From contig JALBCR010000113.1 of the NCBI GenBank assembly GCA_030710515.1, forward strand, positions 248,001-312,000: DNA of 64,000 nt, written 5' to 3'. Positions 22,728 through 32,879 of the stretch are shown here, in pieces (positions within the stretch are counted from its first letter, which is position 1; each line of letters starts with the position of its first letter). A model generated the notes under the pieces. That model saw only the letters and a program-made list of their open reading frames with translations, was not told the DNA's origin and made no database searches. Origin of the DNA: Abscondita cerata (lineage: Eukaryota > Arthropoda > Insecta > Coleoptera > Lampyridae). Position numbers and translations under genes: made by a program.

Positions 22728-22767
22728 GGTTGACTATCTTTACCAATATTTCAATCAACGATGTTGT

Positions 22768-23556
22768 GTATTAAACGTGCATTGCGACTTACATTTTTTC
22801 GCTTTGTGACGGAAAGTAACGTAATATCAACACTGTCGATTTCGTTTTCTTGAGCTCGATTTGTCTGAACGGGACCGTCGATTGGAATGCGAAGTACTGC
22901 AAAAAAAACTAGGATAGCGTGTGTTTAATTCTTTTACTCGTCTTGATAACGCGTTCATTTGCTTTTCTAGACGTTCTAAAGCTTTGTTGGAATTGCTAAC
23001 ATTAGTATTAGAAACAGTAGCTATAGTAGAGTTATAAACTAAATCACTTAGTTTATCAGCCACGGTAGCTAATTTATCGAGTGTACCCTCGCTTGCTGTA
23101 ATTATTCCTTGCATGTGATTTATCGGTCTTTGTAACCACAGAGATTTAAAAAAATCTTCAGATATTTTGCCGGCAGATAATTCCCGTAATTGTTGAAGTA
23201 ATTGTGATGGTTTGTTGTCACCGAGATCTACTTCATTCAATAATTTTCTAATACGTCGTTCTTCGCTATCGGCGAAAATTGAAATAAGTCGGTTTTTGAT
23301 TGTGTCGTATTTATTTTTGTTTGGTGGTTTTATAATGATGTCTGAAATTTGCGATATTTCAGTTTTTATTGCACCCACAACTTAGTTAAAATTTTGTTAA
23401 ATCGAAAGAAATGTTGTTATTTGCAAATTGTGCTTCGAGTTGAATAAACCAAATATTCGGGTCTGTTTTCCAGAAAGGTGGCAGACAAATGCTAACTCTA
23501 CTTATCTCTCGTGAAGTGCATGTGTTCGTTTTCGTTGAATTTATGTTGTTTTCCAT
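22768..23556 (-). pseudogene. CsRn1-clade gag, frameshifted
   Basis: The ATG at 23556 opens MENNINSTKTN, then RVSICLPPFWKTDPNIWF and QLEAQFANNNIS, the classic capsid N-terminus of this clade. A stop/frameshift near 23390 moves to the second frame (23378-22827), with PNKNKYDTIKNRLI, LNEVDLGDNKPSQLLQQL and LWLQRP motifs and a basic region. Beyond its stop, at 22826-22768, FRHKAKKCKSQC continues in another frame as the Cys/His knuckle-like end. It would package the RNA in intact elements. The 3' end is cut by the P-type element at 22767. Confidence 0.85.
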
Positions 23557-23603
23557 TTCGAAAACTTCAAATAATTCGAGTCTTTAACACTTTTAATTTT
23601 TAA

Positions 23604-23616
23604 CACGGGCTCACCA
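23604..23616 (-). promoter_or_regulatory. Primer-binding site of the CsRn1 element
   Basis: On the minus strand TGGTGAGCCCGTG follows the LTR by one base. It resembles the complement of the 3' end of tRNA-Trp (TGGTGACCCCG), the primer used by CsRn1-clade elements, with changes expected from decay. Confidence 0.6.
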
Positions 23617-23617
23617 A

Positions 23618-23810
23618 TGTAAACTTAAAAACTCAAAGTTTATTAAAGAAAATACAAAATTGTATAAAATTAATGTAAACAGCACACATCGATAAAACGC
23701 AAAATTCTATAGCGCTAGAGTATATCGAACTCGTCGCGTCGAAAACACAATAATGACTGGCCGTTTCGAATAAAAATTTACTTTTCGTAAATTGTTGTAC
23801 GGAGGCCACA
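23618..23810 (-). repeat. 5' LTR of the CsRn1 element
   Basis: On the minus strand the LTR starts TGTGGCCTCC at 23810 and ends TAAGTTTACA at 23618, immediately before the primer site. Confidence 0.85.
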
Positions 23811-24157
23811 GTACTTTACAATTTCAAATTGTAGCTTCAGTCCCTCAGTTTTTTAATTCGGTACCGAACCTGCCTATGCAATACTATAATCAATCCCATT
23901 TTATTTTGTTTATATGTATGCAATTAAAGGGAACAACTAATACATGTACCTGCTCTTAACCGCGCCACTATAAACGCGAAAGACTGTACATCAAAAATAG
24001 ATCATACTGTAAACATCGACATACTTTAACCTGTTAACTAAGAATGTGATATAAATCGCTCTAATAGTAATTCATTTCTACATCATTATTTTTAAAACTT
24101 TTTTAACAAAGTTACCGAACAGTGTTATCGATTTTTACTGAAACTAATAATGGTTGT

Positions 24158-24361
24158 TGTAGCGTAGTTATACTTTAAAATATATGTATTTTGTAAGAGT
24201 TGACAACAGCGCCTGAGAGGAGAGCGCAGGCGGACGGGACGCTGCCGGTAAGGCGGAACCGACAACAAGGTAGAATAAAGTTAAGAACGCGTAATAGACG
24301 ATGTTGTTTTATTTATCAACGTTACCAAAATAGTTATAGTTACAACAACAAGAACAATACA
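24158..24361 (+). repeat. 5' LTR of the mag element
   Basis: TG...CA-bounded, 204 bp, with a GC-rich middle (AGCGCCTGAGAGGAGAGCGC region) in otherwise AT-rich sequence. It differs from the 3' LTR at three positions (A/C and two G/A). Confidence 0.92.
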
Positions 24362-24372
24362 TGGCGCAGTCG
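24362..24372 (+). promoter_or_regulatory. Primer-binding site of the mag element
   Basis: TGGCGCAGTCG begins immediately after the 5' LTR. This is the expected place and the expected TGG start of a tRNA-primed site. The tRNA itself is not assigned. Confidence 0.6.
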
Positions 24373-24479
24373 TATGTTACGTAAAATTGATTTTAGATAC
24401 CTACAAAAAGTTAAATGTTCAGTGGCATTGAAGCTACAAAGTTTTATGGTTAAAACGTGGTGCAAGAAAGCCCGCCAAA

Positions 24480-25359
24480 ATGTCTGGTTTTAATTTGCCG
24501 AAACCCATGAAAATGTCTGGTAATATCAGTGAGAATTGGAAATGTTTTAAGCAATCGCTAGATATCTACCTAAGAGCATCAGGGCTCTCATCCAAAACAG
24601 ATGATACTAAAATTGCAATACTCCTAAACTGCGTGGGAGATGACGGTTTAAAACCTACAACAATTTTAAATTTCCGGAAGGCGAAGAAAAGTATGATACG
24701 GTTTTAAAAAAGTTTGAAGAGGTATGTAACCCTAAGAAAAATATATTATATTGTAGACTCCTGTTCTATGAACGTTCGCAAAAAGTGGATGAACCGTTTG
24801 AATCTTTTTTAATTGATGTACAAACATTAGCAAGAAACTGTGAATTTGCAGATATAAACGAGATTTTAAAAGACAGAATTGTATTTGGTTCATCTGATTC
24901 TGAAACAAAGCAGAAGATTATTACGTCCGAAAAAGTTTCCCTTGAAGATGTCATAAAATTATTTAAAGTAGCAGAATTAGAAAAAATACAAGCTAAAAAT
25001 GTACGCAAGGCAAGTACAAGTTTTGTTGTTGAAAAAGTTCAAACAGGTATTATGAGTGATGCAGTAAATAAAACACTTCGAATGAAAACGTCTAGCACAA
25101 AACAGCAAATAAATTGTACATGGTGTGGTACGAGACATGAACGCGATAAAACAGATGTCCAGCGATGGGAAAGAAATGTACTAAATGTGGCCTCCAAAAC
25201 CATTTCGCAGCAAGATGCAAGTCGAAGATGACTAGGAGAAGAGTAAAAGAAGTGATTGTAGAAGATGATGCAGATGAAGAATATTTTTGTGCTTCGGTGA
25301 GTAACGTAGAAGTTGTAAATGCTATTTCATGGTATGAAAAAGTTAAATACTGTTATTAA
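24480..25359 (+). pseudogene. mag-clade gag, frameshifted
   Basis: The ATG at 24480 starts MSGFNLPKPMKMSG, followed by NWKCFKQSLDIYLRASGL, the capsid N-terminus. A frameshift near 24655 and an in-frame break lead to the next open stretch (24785-25231), with ESFLIDVQTLARNC and VIKLFKVAELEKIQ. The nucleocapsid has two zinc knuckles in different frames: CTWCGTRHERDK near 25118 and CTKCGLQNHFAARC (25165-25359). An acidic stretch VEDDADEEYFCASV leads into pol, which overlaps from 25319. It would form the particle shell and bind RNA in an intact copy. Confidence 0.88.
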
Positions 25360-28300
25360 TTTTAAGTTGGATACTGGTTCAGATGTCAATCTTATACCTG
25401 CTAATTTGTTTGAATCAATTTGTACGGAGTCTAGACATCAGATCACTTTAAGACGTAATAGCAGTATTAATTTTGAAGCATATAACCGTTCAAAAATTAA
25501 TGTTTTAGGACAAACTGATTTAAACGTAATAGTTAGGAATAAGAAGTATGTTTTAAAATTTGTTATTGTAGGAGATAATTTTACTCCAATATTAAGTCTT
25601 GCTTGTTGCATAAAGTTGAACTTGATCGAGAGGTCTGATCAAATACATGAATGTTCAGAAAGTCTTTCAAAGGATGAAATATTAAGTGAATTTAATGATG
25701 TGTTCACAGGAATTGGTAAGTTTTCAAAACAATATTGTATAAAGTTAAAAGTCAATGCAATTCCTTGTTCCAATCCTCCTCGTAGAGTTCCTTTAAAAAT
25801 AAAAGAAAGTTTAAAGAAAGAGTTAGAAAGGTTGTGTAATTTAGGTATAATTACAAAAGTGCAAAATTCTGTAGAATGGGTAAATAATTTGGTAATTGTT
25901 GAAAAGCCTAATGGTCAAATAGGTTTATGCCTTGATCCCAAGTTGCTGAATCAATCGATTGTAAAGGATTATTTTGAGATACCCAAATTAGAGGACATGG
26001 CGACTAATTTAAAAATGCCAAATATTTTAGTGTTTTGGATTTGAAAGATTCATTTTGGCAAATTCCTTTAAACATGGAAAGTTCTAAATATTGTACGTTT
26101 TCAACGCCGTTTGGTTTGTATTCATTTAAACGTTTACCTTTCGGTTTAAATATATCCGCGGAAGTGTTTCAAAAGTACTTATCTGAAAATTTCGGGGTTA
26201 TAAATGGTGTTAACATTTATATAGATGATTTATTAATATTTGCTGAGACAATTGAAGCTCACGATCAGATTTTAAAGAATGTTTTGGAAAGAGCAAGGCA
26301 AAAGAACATCAAATTCAATAAAGAAAATTTCAGTATTTATTAAATGAAGTCAAATATATTGGTCATACTTTTGGTAATGGTGAAATGAAACCTGATGATG
26401 AAAAATTAAAGCAATCAAAGAGTACGACACACCATTAGACAAAAAGCTTTACAGAGATTTTTGGGTATTTTAAACTATTTAAGGAGTTTTATACCTAATT
26501 TAGCTGAAAAAACGTATCCTTTAAGACTGCTATTAAAGAAAAATGTAGAATATTGTTGGGAAAATGACGTACATGGTAAGGTGTTCAATGAATTAAAAAG
26601 GTTAATATCTACTGCACCAGTGTTAAAGAATTATGATCCCGGATCAGAAATACTAATTCAAACTGATAGTAGCAAAAATTCGATTGGTTGTGTATTAATT
26701 CAAAATGGTCACCCCGTATGTTACGCGTCTAAAAGTTTAACAGATTGTGAAATGAACTACGGACAAATAGATAAAGAATTTTTGGCTATTTTATTTTCTC
26801 TAAAAAGTTTCATAACTATGTTTATGGAAGGAGTGTAACAGTACAAACTGATCATAAACCGTTAGTGTCTTTGATGGAGAAAGATATATGTAAAATTAAT
26901 TCAAATCGTTTACAAAGAATTAAATTGAAATTAAGTATTTATGATGTTCGAGTAGTTTTCATACCGGGCAATCAAATGTTAATTGCAGATGCTATTAGCA
27001 GGGCTTCCTCAAAGGCGACTAAACAACCTACAGATGAATCATTAAATAATGTAGTCCACTCCATAAATGTATCTTGTGTGATTGTAGAAAAGACAAAAAA
27101 AGCCACGTTTGAAGATCCGATTTTATGTAGAATATTACAGTTTTCAGTAAACGGTTGGCCAAAATCTTTTACCAAATGTGAAAACAAGTTAAAATCTTAC
27201 TATCAATTGAGAAATTTAATTGTTGTAGAAAACAATTTAATATTTTTCAATAATAGATTAATTGTTCCCAATAACTTGACAGAAATAATTATAGAGACTG
27301 TTCATAAAACTCACTTTGGTATTGTAAAAACTAAAGCTAGAACGAAGTCGTTATTTTACTGGCCGGGAATGGACAGTCAAATAGAAAACTATGTAAGAAA
27401 CTGTGCAATATGTAAAAAATTCAGCAATCAAAATCCCAAAGAACCAATGATTGTAGAAACTCCATGTAAATACCCGTTTCAAAAAGTTGGAACCGATATA
27501 CTAGATTACGCTGGGAAGTCCTATTTGGTCGTAATTGATTATTACTCCAAATGGTTAGAGTTAGTAGACATAAAACATAAAGATTCCGATGCATTAATTA
27601 AGATTTTAAAACAAATATTTTCAACATATGGCATCCCAGAAATCGTGCGTGCAGATAACATGCCTTTTGCTTCTTTTAAATTCAATCAATTTGCAGAGGC
27701 GTGGAATTTTAAAATAATAACATCCAGTCCTTATTACCCGAGAGGAAATGCATTGGCAGAAAAAGCTGTTAATATTGCTAAAAATTTATTAAAGCGTAGT
27801 AAAGAGGAAGAGTTAGATATAAAATTATTGTTATTAGAACAAAGGAACATGCCAGTTTTAAATTCACCGTATGCTCCTGCAGAACTTCTTTTAGTAGAAA
27901 AACGAGAACCACCCTACCAATTCACCAGAACCTTTTGAAACCAAAACTTGTGAAGAATTTCGATCAAGTTCAAACTAAAAAGATCAAATGAATAAAAGTA
28001 TTTTGACAAAATACCAAAGAAAATAAGCTAAAACTAAGTGAAGGTCAAACAATTTATTATAGAAATAATAATAATAATACGTGGTTAACTGGTAAGTTTA
28101 TTGAATACGGCCATACGCCAAGAACTGTGATTTTTATGATTGTAATAATAGAATTAAGCGTAGAAATAGAATTGAGATTAAAGCAATGTTTACTTCTCTA
28201 ATAATATCAAAAGTAATTTAGAAAACGATTTCGGTGCAACAGAAAAACAATCCGATTATTTCCTTAATAAAAGGGTTTTCCTTCATGATATGGAGGGTAT

Positions 28301-28418
28301 AGCTGAAGAAAACATTGTAAATACAGATTGTGATAATCAAAACAATGTTTCACTGGGTCACAGTGGACGTGCCAGGAAACAACCAGGTTATTTGAAAGAT
28401 TATGTTTTAGAATAATAG
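25319..28418 (+). pseudogene. mag-clade pol: protease, RT, RNase H, integrase, with frameshifts
   Basis: The domains run in order. The protease has FKLDTGSDVNLIP (25365-25400). RT has DLKDSFWQIPL, TPFGLYSFKRLPFGL and the catalytic YIDDLLIF (26035-26343). RNase H has LIQTDSSKNSIGCVL, KSLTDCEMNYGQIDKE (about 26650-26790) and ends in DHKPLV near 26855. The integrase has the HHCC module HKTHFGIV...CAICKKF (27300-27420), a core starting GTDILDYAGKSYLVVIDYYSKW, RADNMPF for the second Asp, and YYPRGNALAEKAV holding the catalytic Glu. A tail to about 28418 ends LGHSGRARKQPGYLKDYV. Breaks at about 26035, 26343-26455, 26840 and after 27938 shift frames. All catalytic residues I can see are retained. 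Confidence 0.9.
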
Positions 28419-28423
28419 GGAGA

Positions 28424-28627
28424 TGTAGCGTAGTTATACTTTAAAATATATGTATTTTGTAAGAGTTGACAACAGCGCCTGAGAGGAGAGCGCAGGCGGC
28501 CGGGACGCTGCCGGTAAGGCAGAACCGACAACAAGGTAGAATAAAGTTAAGAACGCATAATAGACGATGTTGTTTTATTTATCAACGTTACCAAAATAGT
28601 TATAGTTACAACAACAAGAACAATACA
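28424..28627 (+). repeat. 3' LTR of the mag element
   Basis: Same length as the 5' LTR and about 98.5% identical to it. It is preceded by the purine tract and followed by the GTTGT duplication. Confidence 0.92.
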
Positions 28628-28761
28628 GTTGTTGTTGTTTGTGACAGGTGGGCGTGATTCCACTGACTTTTAGTGATCAGGATAGGTCATGAGCATATTT
28701 CTGTTGTTTTCTTCTGAAAAAAATATGTTAAAGTTAATATTTAAAGCTGAATTGGCCTATA

Positions 28762-29417
28762 CAGAGGTGTGAACATAGTTTTACCAGAGGTTCTCTGGCT
28801 TAAAATAGACCGTTTGACACTAATTTACCTATAACCAAACGTGCACCATAAGGGCGCCAGAGGTTAATCACAAAATAGAAATGTGAGTAATCTTGGAAGA
28901 TCCGGAAATGAATGTCACAAATGATAGTTTTGATCGCATAGCCTATTAGCAGTCTACTTCAATTTCTAAGCGTATGGATGCGCCTTGCAGGGATAAGATT
29001 TTAACTTTTTTCTGATTGAATTAATATTATTAGCGCAACTTGACAAGAGAAATAAGTTTTCAAATTGTTCATTTTATTCGTCAGATTTATTTTGGTTTAG
29101 TATCATTGACGGTTGTTAAAATATTATCATTTATTTAACAGTCCCCTTATGAAAGTGACTTTTCCTGGTATCAGAAATTTGTTCACATTAGACAAAAAAA
29201 CGTCTTTGGAAGCACACAATCAGCATACGAAAGCGGATTAAAATCCGTCAAATTGTTTTCGAGTTATTTCCAATATACAATATTTTATTGGAAAATTTGA
29301 CGCCCTCTGGCGCCCTTATAGTTCACTTTTGGCTATAAGTAAATTGGTGTCAAACGGTCCATTTTAAACCAGAGGACCTTTGGTAAAGCCATGTACACAC
29401 CTTTCAGAAACACCCTG
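28762..29417. mobile_element. MITE-B, TA-flanked foldback element
   Basis: Arms of about 105 bp mirror each other. The left has GGTGTGAACATAGTTTTACC and CCGTTTGACACTAATTTACC. The right has GTAAATTGGTGTCAAACGG and GGTAAAGCCATGTACACACC. The right tip is CACCCTG followed by TA (29418-29419); the left tip CAGAGGTGTG after TA (28760-28761) has lost about 12 bp of the CAGGGTGTTTCTGAAAGGTG end. Foldback copy 1 has the uninterrupted CCTATACATC at this spot. There is no coding content. Confidence 0.8.
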
Positions 29418-30049
29418 TATATTAAAACTGGTTGCAAGGTAATGTTCATTTTACTGATATCTCACAGGTAACTAAGACTCCAGTAAATTGCAAGTTTAAA
29501 CTAACAAATTTTAAAATATCTCAAAAACTATCAGAGTTAGGGGTTGGTAACTCTAATACAGATTGAAAGGTAACTAGTTCAAGATTCCAACAGGCTACAG
29601 AAATGCAGAGTGTTCCATTTAAATTAAGCAAGTTATTTAAGTTTTAAGGCGATAGCGTTATGCGGTAGTATTTAAAACACCCTGTACATCATAATATAAT
29701 AGTAAATATTGCAAAGTGATGTTGAAGGCTCTTAGTAAACAAAATTGCTTGTTTCTATTTATCTTGAAGTTATTGCAGAAACGAAGAAAGTAGGTATAGA
29801 GACATATTAAAGAACATACATTATTTTTATCGTACAATTCAAAAATAGAAAAAATACAAGGTGGTCCATTTGAAATAACCCAACTTTGATATTGTACGTG
29901 TTTCTGGAGCACCCTGTACCTACAATAAAATATATATTTAAAATTTGGTTTTAAACAATCTCGATATTTGTATGCCTTAAGATTTCTTACATTATTATGT
30001 GTCGTTTTAGTGCTACACAATAATTTTTTGGTAGTGTCTCATCCTGTAT

Positions 30050-30595
30050 GTTACAACTATTTTAAAACATGTCTGGCAAATTAAATGGTTTATATCTATT
30101 TAGTCGTTTAAAGTTTGTCCAGAAACGAAGCGAAGTAATAAATTCAAATAGTTCATTTATTTTACATATAAGCGGTACACGATTTTGTATGAAATACATA
30201 AAAAAACTTAAAACTAGTTTTCGGATATACCGCTTCCATACTATAGTGTTTCAACGTAAGTTATTTATGAATAGCTCCTACTTGTTCTTGAGGTCTGAAC
30301 AAAAGATCATTGGCGTGTACATGGGTTAACTGACAAAAAAAAATTACGATTGCGTATTATTGTGTTTTATTGAAAGTAATTTTAAACATATCATTGTAAT
30401 TATGAAACACATAGTTTGTTAGAAACCATTTTATAGAGTTTGAAAATTAAGGTATAATAAAATATAGCAAGAACAAACGAAACCCTTTTCGAAAAAGTAT
30501 CAATATATCGGTACGCCATTGGAATTTGTTAAACATGTTGATTTATTACTTTGCTTCGTTTATAGACAGACTTTAGTGTTCGTATTATAATCAAG
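30050..30595. other. Spacer between foldback copy 2 and the Jockey element
   Basis: AT-rich. An 86-codon open stretch at 30069-30329 (+) has no recognisable motif and no exon signals I trust. Confidence 0.4.
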
Positions 30596-30599
30596 GAGG

Positions 30600-32877
30600 T
30601 TAATGGCTAATGTGTTTCTGTACTGTTCCAACTTCTTTAAGTATTTTTCACTGCACTTTTAAACTATCTGTTGAACTCTCAAATTACTAAAAATGTCAAC
30701 ATTTCTAATGAAGTAAGGGGCGTCACACATAGCTCTAGTACTTTTGCTTGAAATCTTTCTATAATATCGATGTTCGAGTTTGCTGCAGTAGTCCATAGTT
30801 GACTTCCATATGACCAAATTGGATTAATCGCAACGTTGTTTACTAATAGCTTGTTTTGTAGGGTTAACTTAGACTTTCTGCTAAGCAGCCAGTAGTGTTT
30901 AGTTGTTTTCTCTTACTTGTTATGTGCTTTTTCCATGTTAGATCTTTATCTAAGTGCATTCCCAGATATTTGACCTGTGTGACTTGTGGTAATGGTGAGT
31001 TACTTATGAATACGTTTGGTGAAGTTCCTCTACGTTTGGTAAAGGCAATATGAAGAGATTTAGCTTTATTTATCTTTATTCTCTACTTTTTATTCCAACT
31101 GTCAATGAAATTTAAATGCATTTGGAGCATTCTAGCGGCTATTGTTGGTTCTTTATGTTTGATCATGGTTGATTTATCGTCGGCAATAGTAGCTGTTAGT
31201 ACTTGTTCATTAGTAGGCATATCAGCTATATAAAAGCTATATAGAAGAGATATCAGTACATTGCTTTGAGGTACTCTTAATTCTATAAGATAAAGTTTTG
31301 TGAGATGTTACTCATATTTTACTTGGAAACACCTTTCTTCTAAATTTTCTTTTACTATAACATAATAAGCGTGTGAAAGTGTACTTTTTAATTTAAAGTG
31401 GAGTCCCGTATACCATACCTTGTTAAATGCTTGTGCATCGTCTAGAAAGGCTGCTGTGAAATAAGATTTTTCTTTGAAGGCTTGGTTGACATAATCTACT
31501 TCTTTATGTACCTGTTATATTGCAGAATATTCTTTTCTAAATCCAAACTGGTGCTTAAGTATTAATTTAGAGTTTGGTTTATCTGGTTTTGGTATCAGGA
31601 TTAACTGAGTCACCTTCCACTCAGTCGCAGAACTGCATTGTATAGCATGGTAAGCAGTTCGAGGCATTTCTTTGAGTACTTCACTTGTTATTAAATCAAA
31701 ACTTATAGACTTCTTTAGGTTGATGTCAGTTTTAATCGCCTCTTCGACTTTCTTGACCGTAACTAGCTTTAGCAATGTGAACATTTGATATGGAACTTCC
31801 AAACATTTTATGTGTCTCTTTTTCAGGGGTTCTGACGATGGTAAAGGTTTAAAACATTTTCTAAATGTTGAACTGACATTGCTGCTTTTTCTTTGTCAAT
31901 TGTATCCCAAGAGTTATTTGCTGTTCGTGTGGAAAGAATTAATTGAGTTTATAGCTTCATCATTAGGACTTAAATTTTTAAGTTATTCCCGAAAGCTCTT
32001 ATTTTTTAAGTCTCTAATTGATCTTTTAAGATCAAGGCATGCTTGATTATATCGTATATATGCGTCTTAAATAATACTGGTAAACTCATTCACTGCAGGG
32101 ACAAGTTTTTCTTTGAAAGTTAAAAAAATTTTATATCTAATTTGGGGTTCATTAAATATCTAAAATGATTTTAATCTGTTCTCTTGTTAAATAGTTTAAC
32201 TGGTTCTTCTTTTTTAATGATCGTAGTACTTATCATGGCTATAACAGGTGTATGGTCTAAATTGAGATCTAAACAATCTTTTGATACCCTAGAGCTATAC
32301 CCTTAGTTACAAAGAAGTCCAATAAGTCGAAAATGTATTCATGTCTGTTGGCCAGTAGGTAGGTTCATATGTTAAAAGGTAATTGAAATGTAGTTCATGA
32401 ACGGCATGTTGCAGTGCTCTTCCTCTGCCTGGTGAAGTTATACGTAAGCCCAACAAAATGTTTTTGCCTTATAATCTCCCCTAGCGATAAATGTATTGCC
32501 TAAACTTTGTAAATAATTTACAAAGCTATCTTTATTTGTCGGTTGATGTGGTGGACAGTATACCGCTGACAGTGTAAGTAGACCGTACCAGATTTCTATT
32601 TCCATACTGGTTGCTTGTGAAATTTAGACAATTCATGATGGTTAATGTTTTGCTTTATTAATATAGCTGTTCCTTCTATGGTACGTCTTTCCGATTCCGG
32701 GTGTTCTGTGGTGTCAATGATATAATTATCTATTTGAAAGTGATTTGAATTTTTTAAATGAGTTTCCAAAACAAGAAGGATCTGTAAGTGCTGTTGTGAG
32801 AGAAATACTTCTATTTTATCTTTAAGTTGTAAAAGTTCGTTTGCGTTCCACAGTCCTATTTTATACATTGGCATCAT
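30600..32877 (-). pseudogene. Jockey ORF2: endonuclease and reverse transcriptase remnant
   Basis: ORF2 starts at 32877. KIGLWNANELLQLKDKIEVF, LLVLETHL and GTAILIKQNI are the N-terminal APE-type endonuclease motifs (the canonical WNANGL with Gly changed to Glu, and the catalytic Glu in ETH). At 31802-31515 come the RT entry SISFDLITSEVLKE, WKVTQLILIPKPDKP and QFGFRKEYSA. At about 30880-30720 LTLQNKLLVNNVAINPIW and YGSQLWTTAANSNIDIIERF mark the RT C-terminal region. The segment with the YADD-type active site is not readable. Several frames are used. Confidence 0.82.
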
Positions 32878-32879
32878 TT

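Larger units (their letters stand above)
19173..22760 (+). mobile_element. P-superfamily DNA transposon inserted in the CsRn1 element
   Basis: There are 33-bp terminal inverted repeats, perfect by eye: 19173-19205 begins CGTTGATTGAAATATTGGTA and 22728-22760 is its reverse complement. They are flanked by a 7-bp direct duplication, ATGTTGT (19166-19172 and 22761-22767). Outside lie the gag end and protease start of the CsRn1 element. A P/THAP9-type transposase C-terminal half is on the + strand inside. Length is 3588 bp. The 7-8-bp duplication and roughly 31-bp TIR fit the P superfamily. A further copy of the first 19 TIR bases sits at 19395. Confidence 0.85.
17109..23810 (-). mobile_element. 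CsRn1/Kabuki-clade Gypsy LTR retrotransposon (minus), itself interrupted
   Basis: LTRs at 17109-17315 and 23618-23810 are direct repeats of 207 and 193 bp, reading TGTGGCCTCC...TAAGTTTACA on the minus strand. Next to the 5' LTR (right side) is a tRNA-Trp-like primer site. Next to the 3' LTR is a G-rich polypurine tract GGCGGGGGAGTAC. Flanking tetranucleotides are GTAG and GTAC, an imperfect duplication. Gag and pol are recognisable but decayed, RNase H and the integrase core are deleted, and a P-type transposon (19173-22760) splits gag from protease. Clade assignment rests on the gag sequence and primer site. Confidence 0.85.
16285..23986. mobile_element. MITE-A, TA-flanked, interrupted by a CsRn1 retrotransposon
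   Basis: The left end CAGTCTTTCGCGTTTATAAT and the right end, its inverse with a single A/G change (ATTATAAACGC versus ACTATAAACGC), lie between TA duplications at 16283-16284 and 23987-23988. In foldback copy 1 the same spot reads GGTACATC with one TA, the empty site. The arms continue to match inward for about 160 bp (left 16285-16446, right 23811-23986). With the LTR element removed it is about 1.0 kb with no coding region, so it is a non-autonomous element, probably of the Tc1/mariner group. Confidence 0.8.
24158..28627 (+). mobile_element. mag-clade Gypsy LTR retrotransposon, young by LTR identity
   Basis: 204-bp LTRs (24158-24361 and 28424-28627) start TGTAGCG and end AATACA and differ at only three sites. 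Flanking GTTGT duplications are at 24153-24157 and 28628-28632. A primer-site-like TGGCGCAGTCG follows the 5' LTR, and a purine tract AGGGAGA precedes the 3' LTR. Gag and pol are colinear and complete in domain order but split over several frames. The host site is the loop/right arm of foldback copy 2. Clade assignment comes from the gag with two zinc knuckles and the RT/integrase sequence. Confidence 0.9.
15910..30046. mobile_element. Foldback element, copy 2, carrying a stack of insertions
   Basis: The left tip CAGGGTGAGGCACTACCAACG at 15910 and the inverted right tip ending 30046 are both flanked by TA (15908-15909, 30047-30048). The loop and right-arm sequence of copy 1 (11401-13057) reappear here in pieces: 16200-16284, 23987-24150, about 28675-28761 and 29418-30046. 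The gaps are filled by MITE-A, the mag Gypsy element and MITE-B. Net of insertions it is about 1.3-1.5 kb. The left arm between about 15940 and 16180 does not match copy 1 and contains a different GC-richer sequence, so this copy is not a simple perfect palindrome. Confidence 0.75.
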
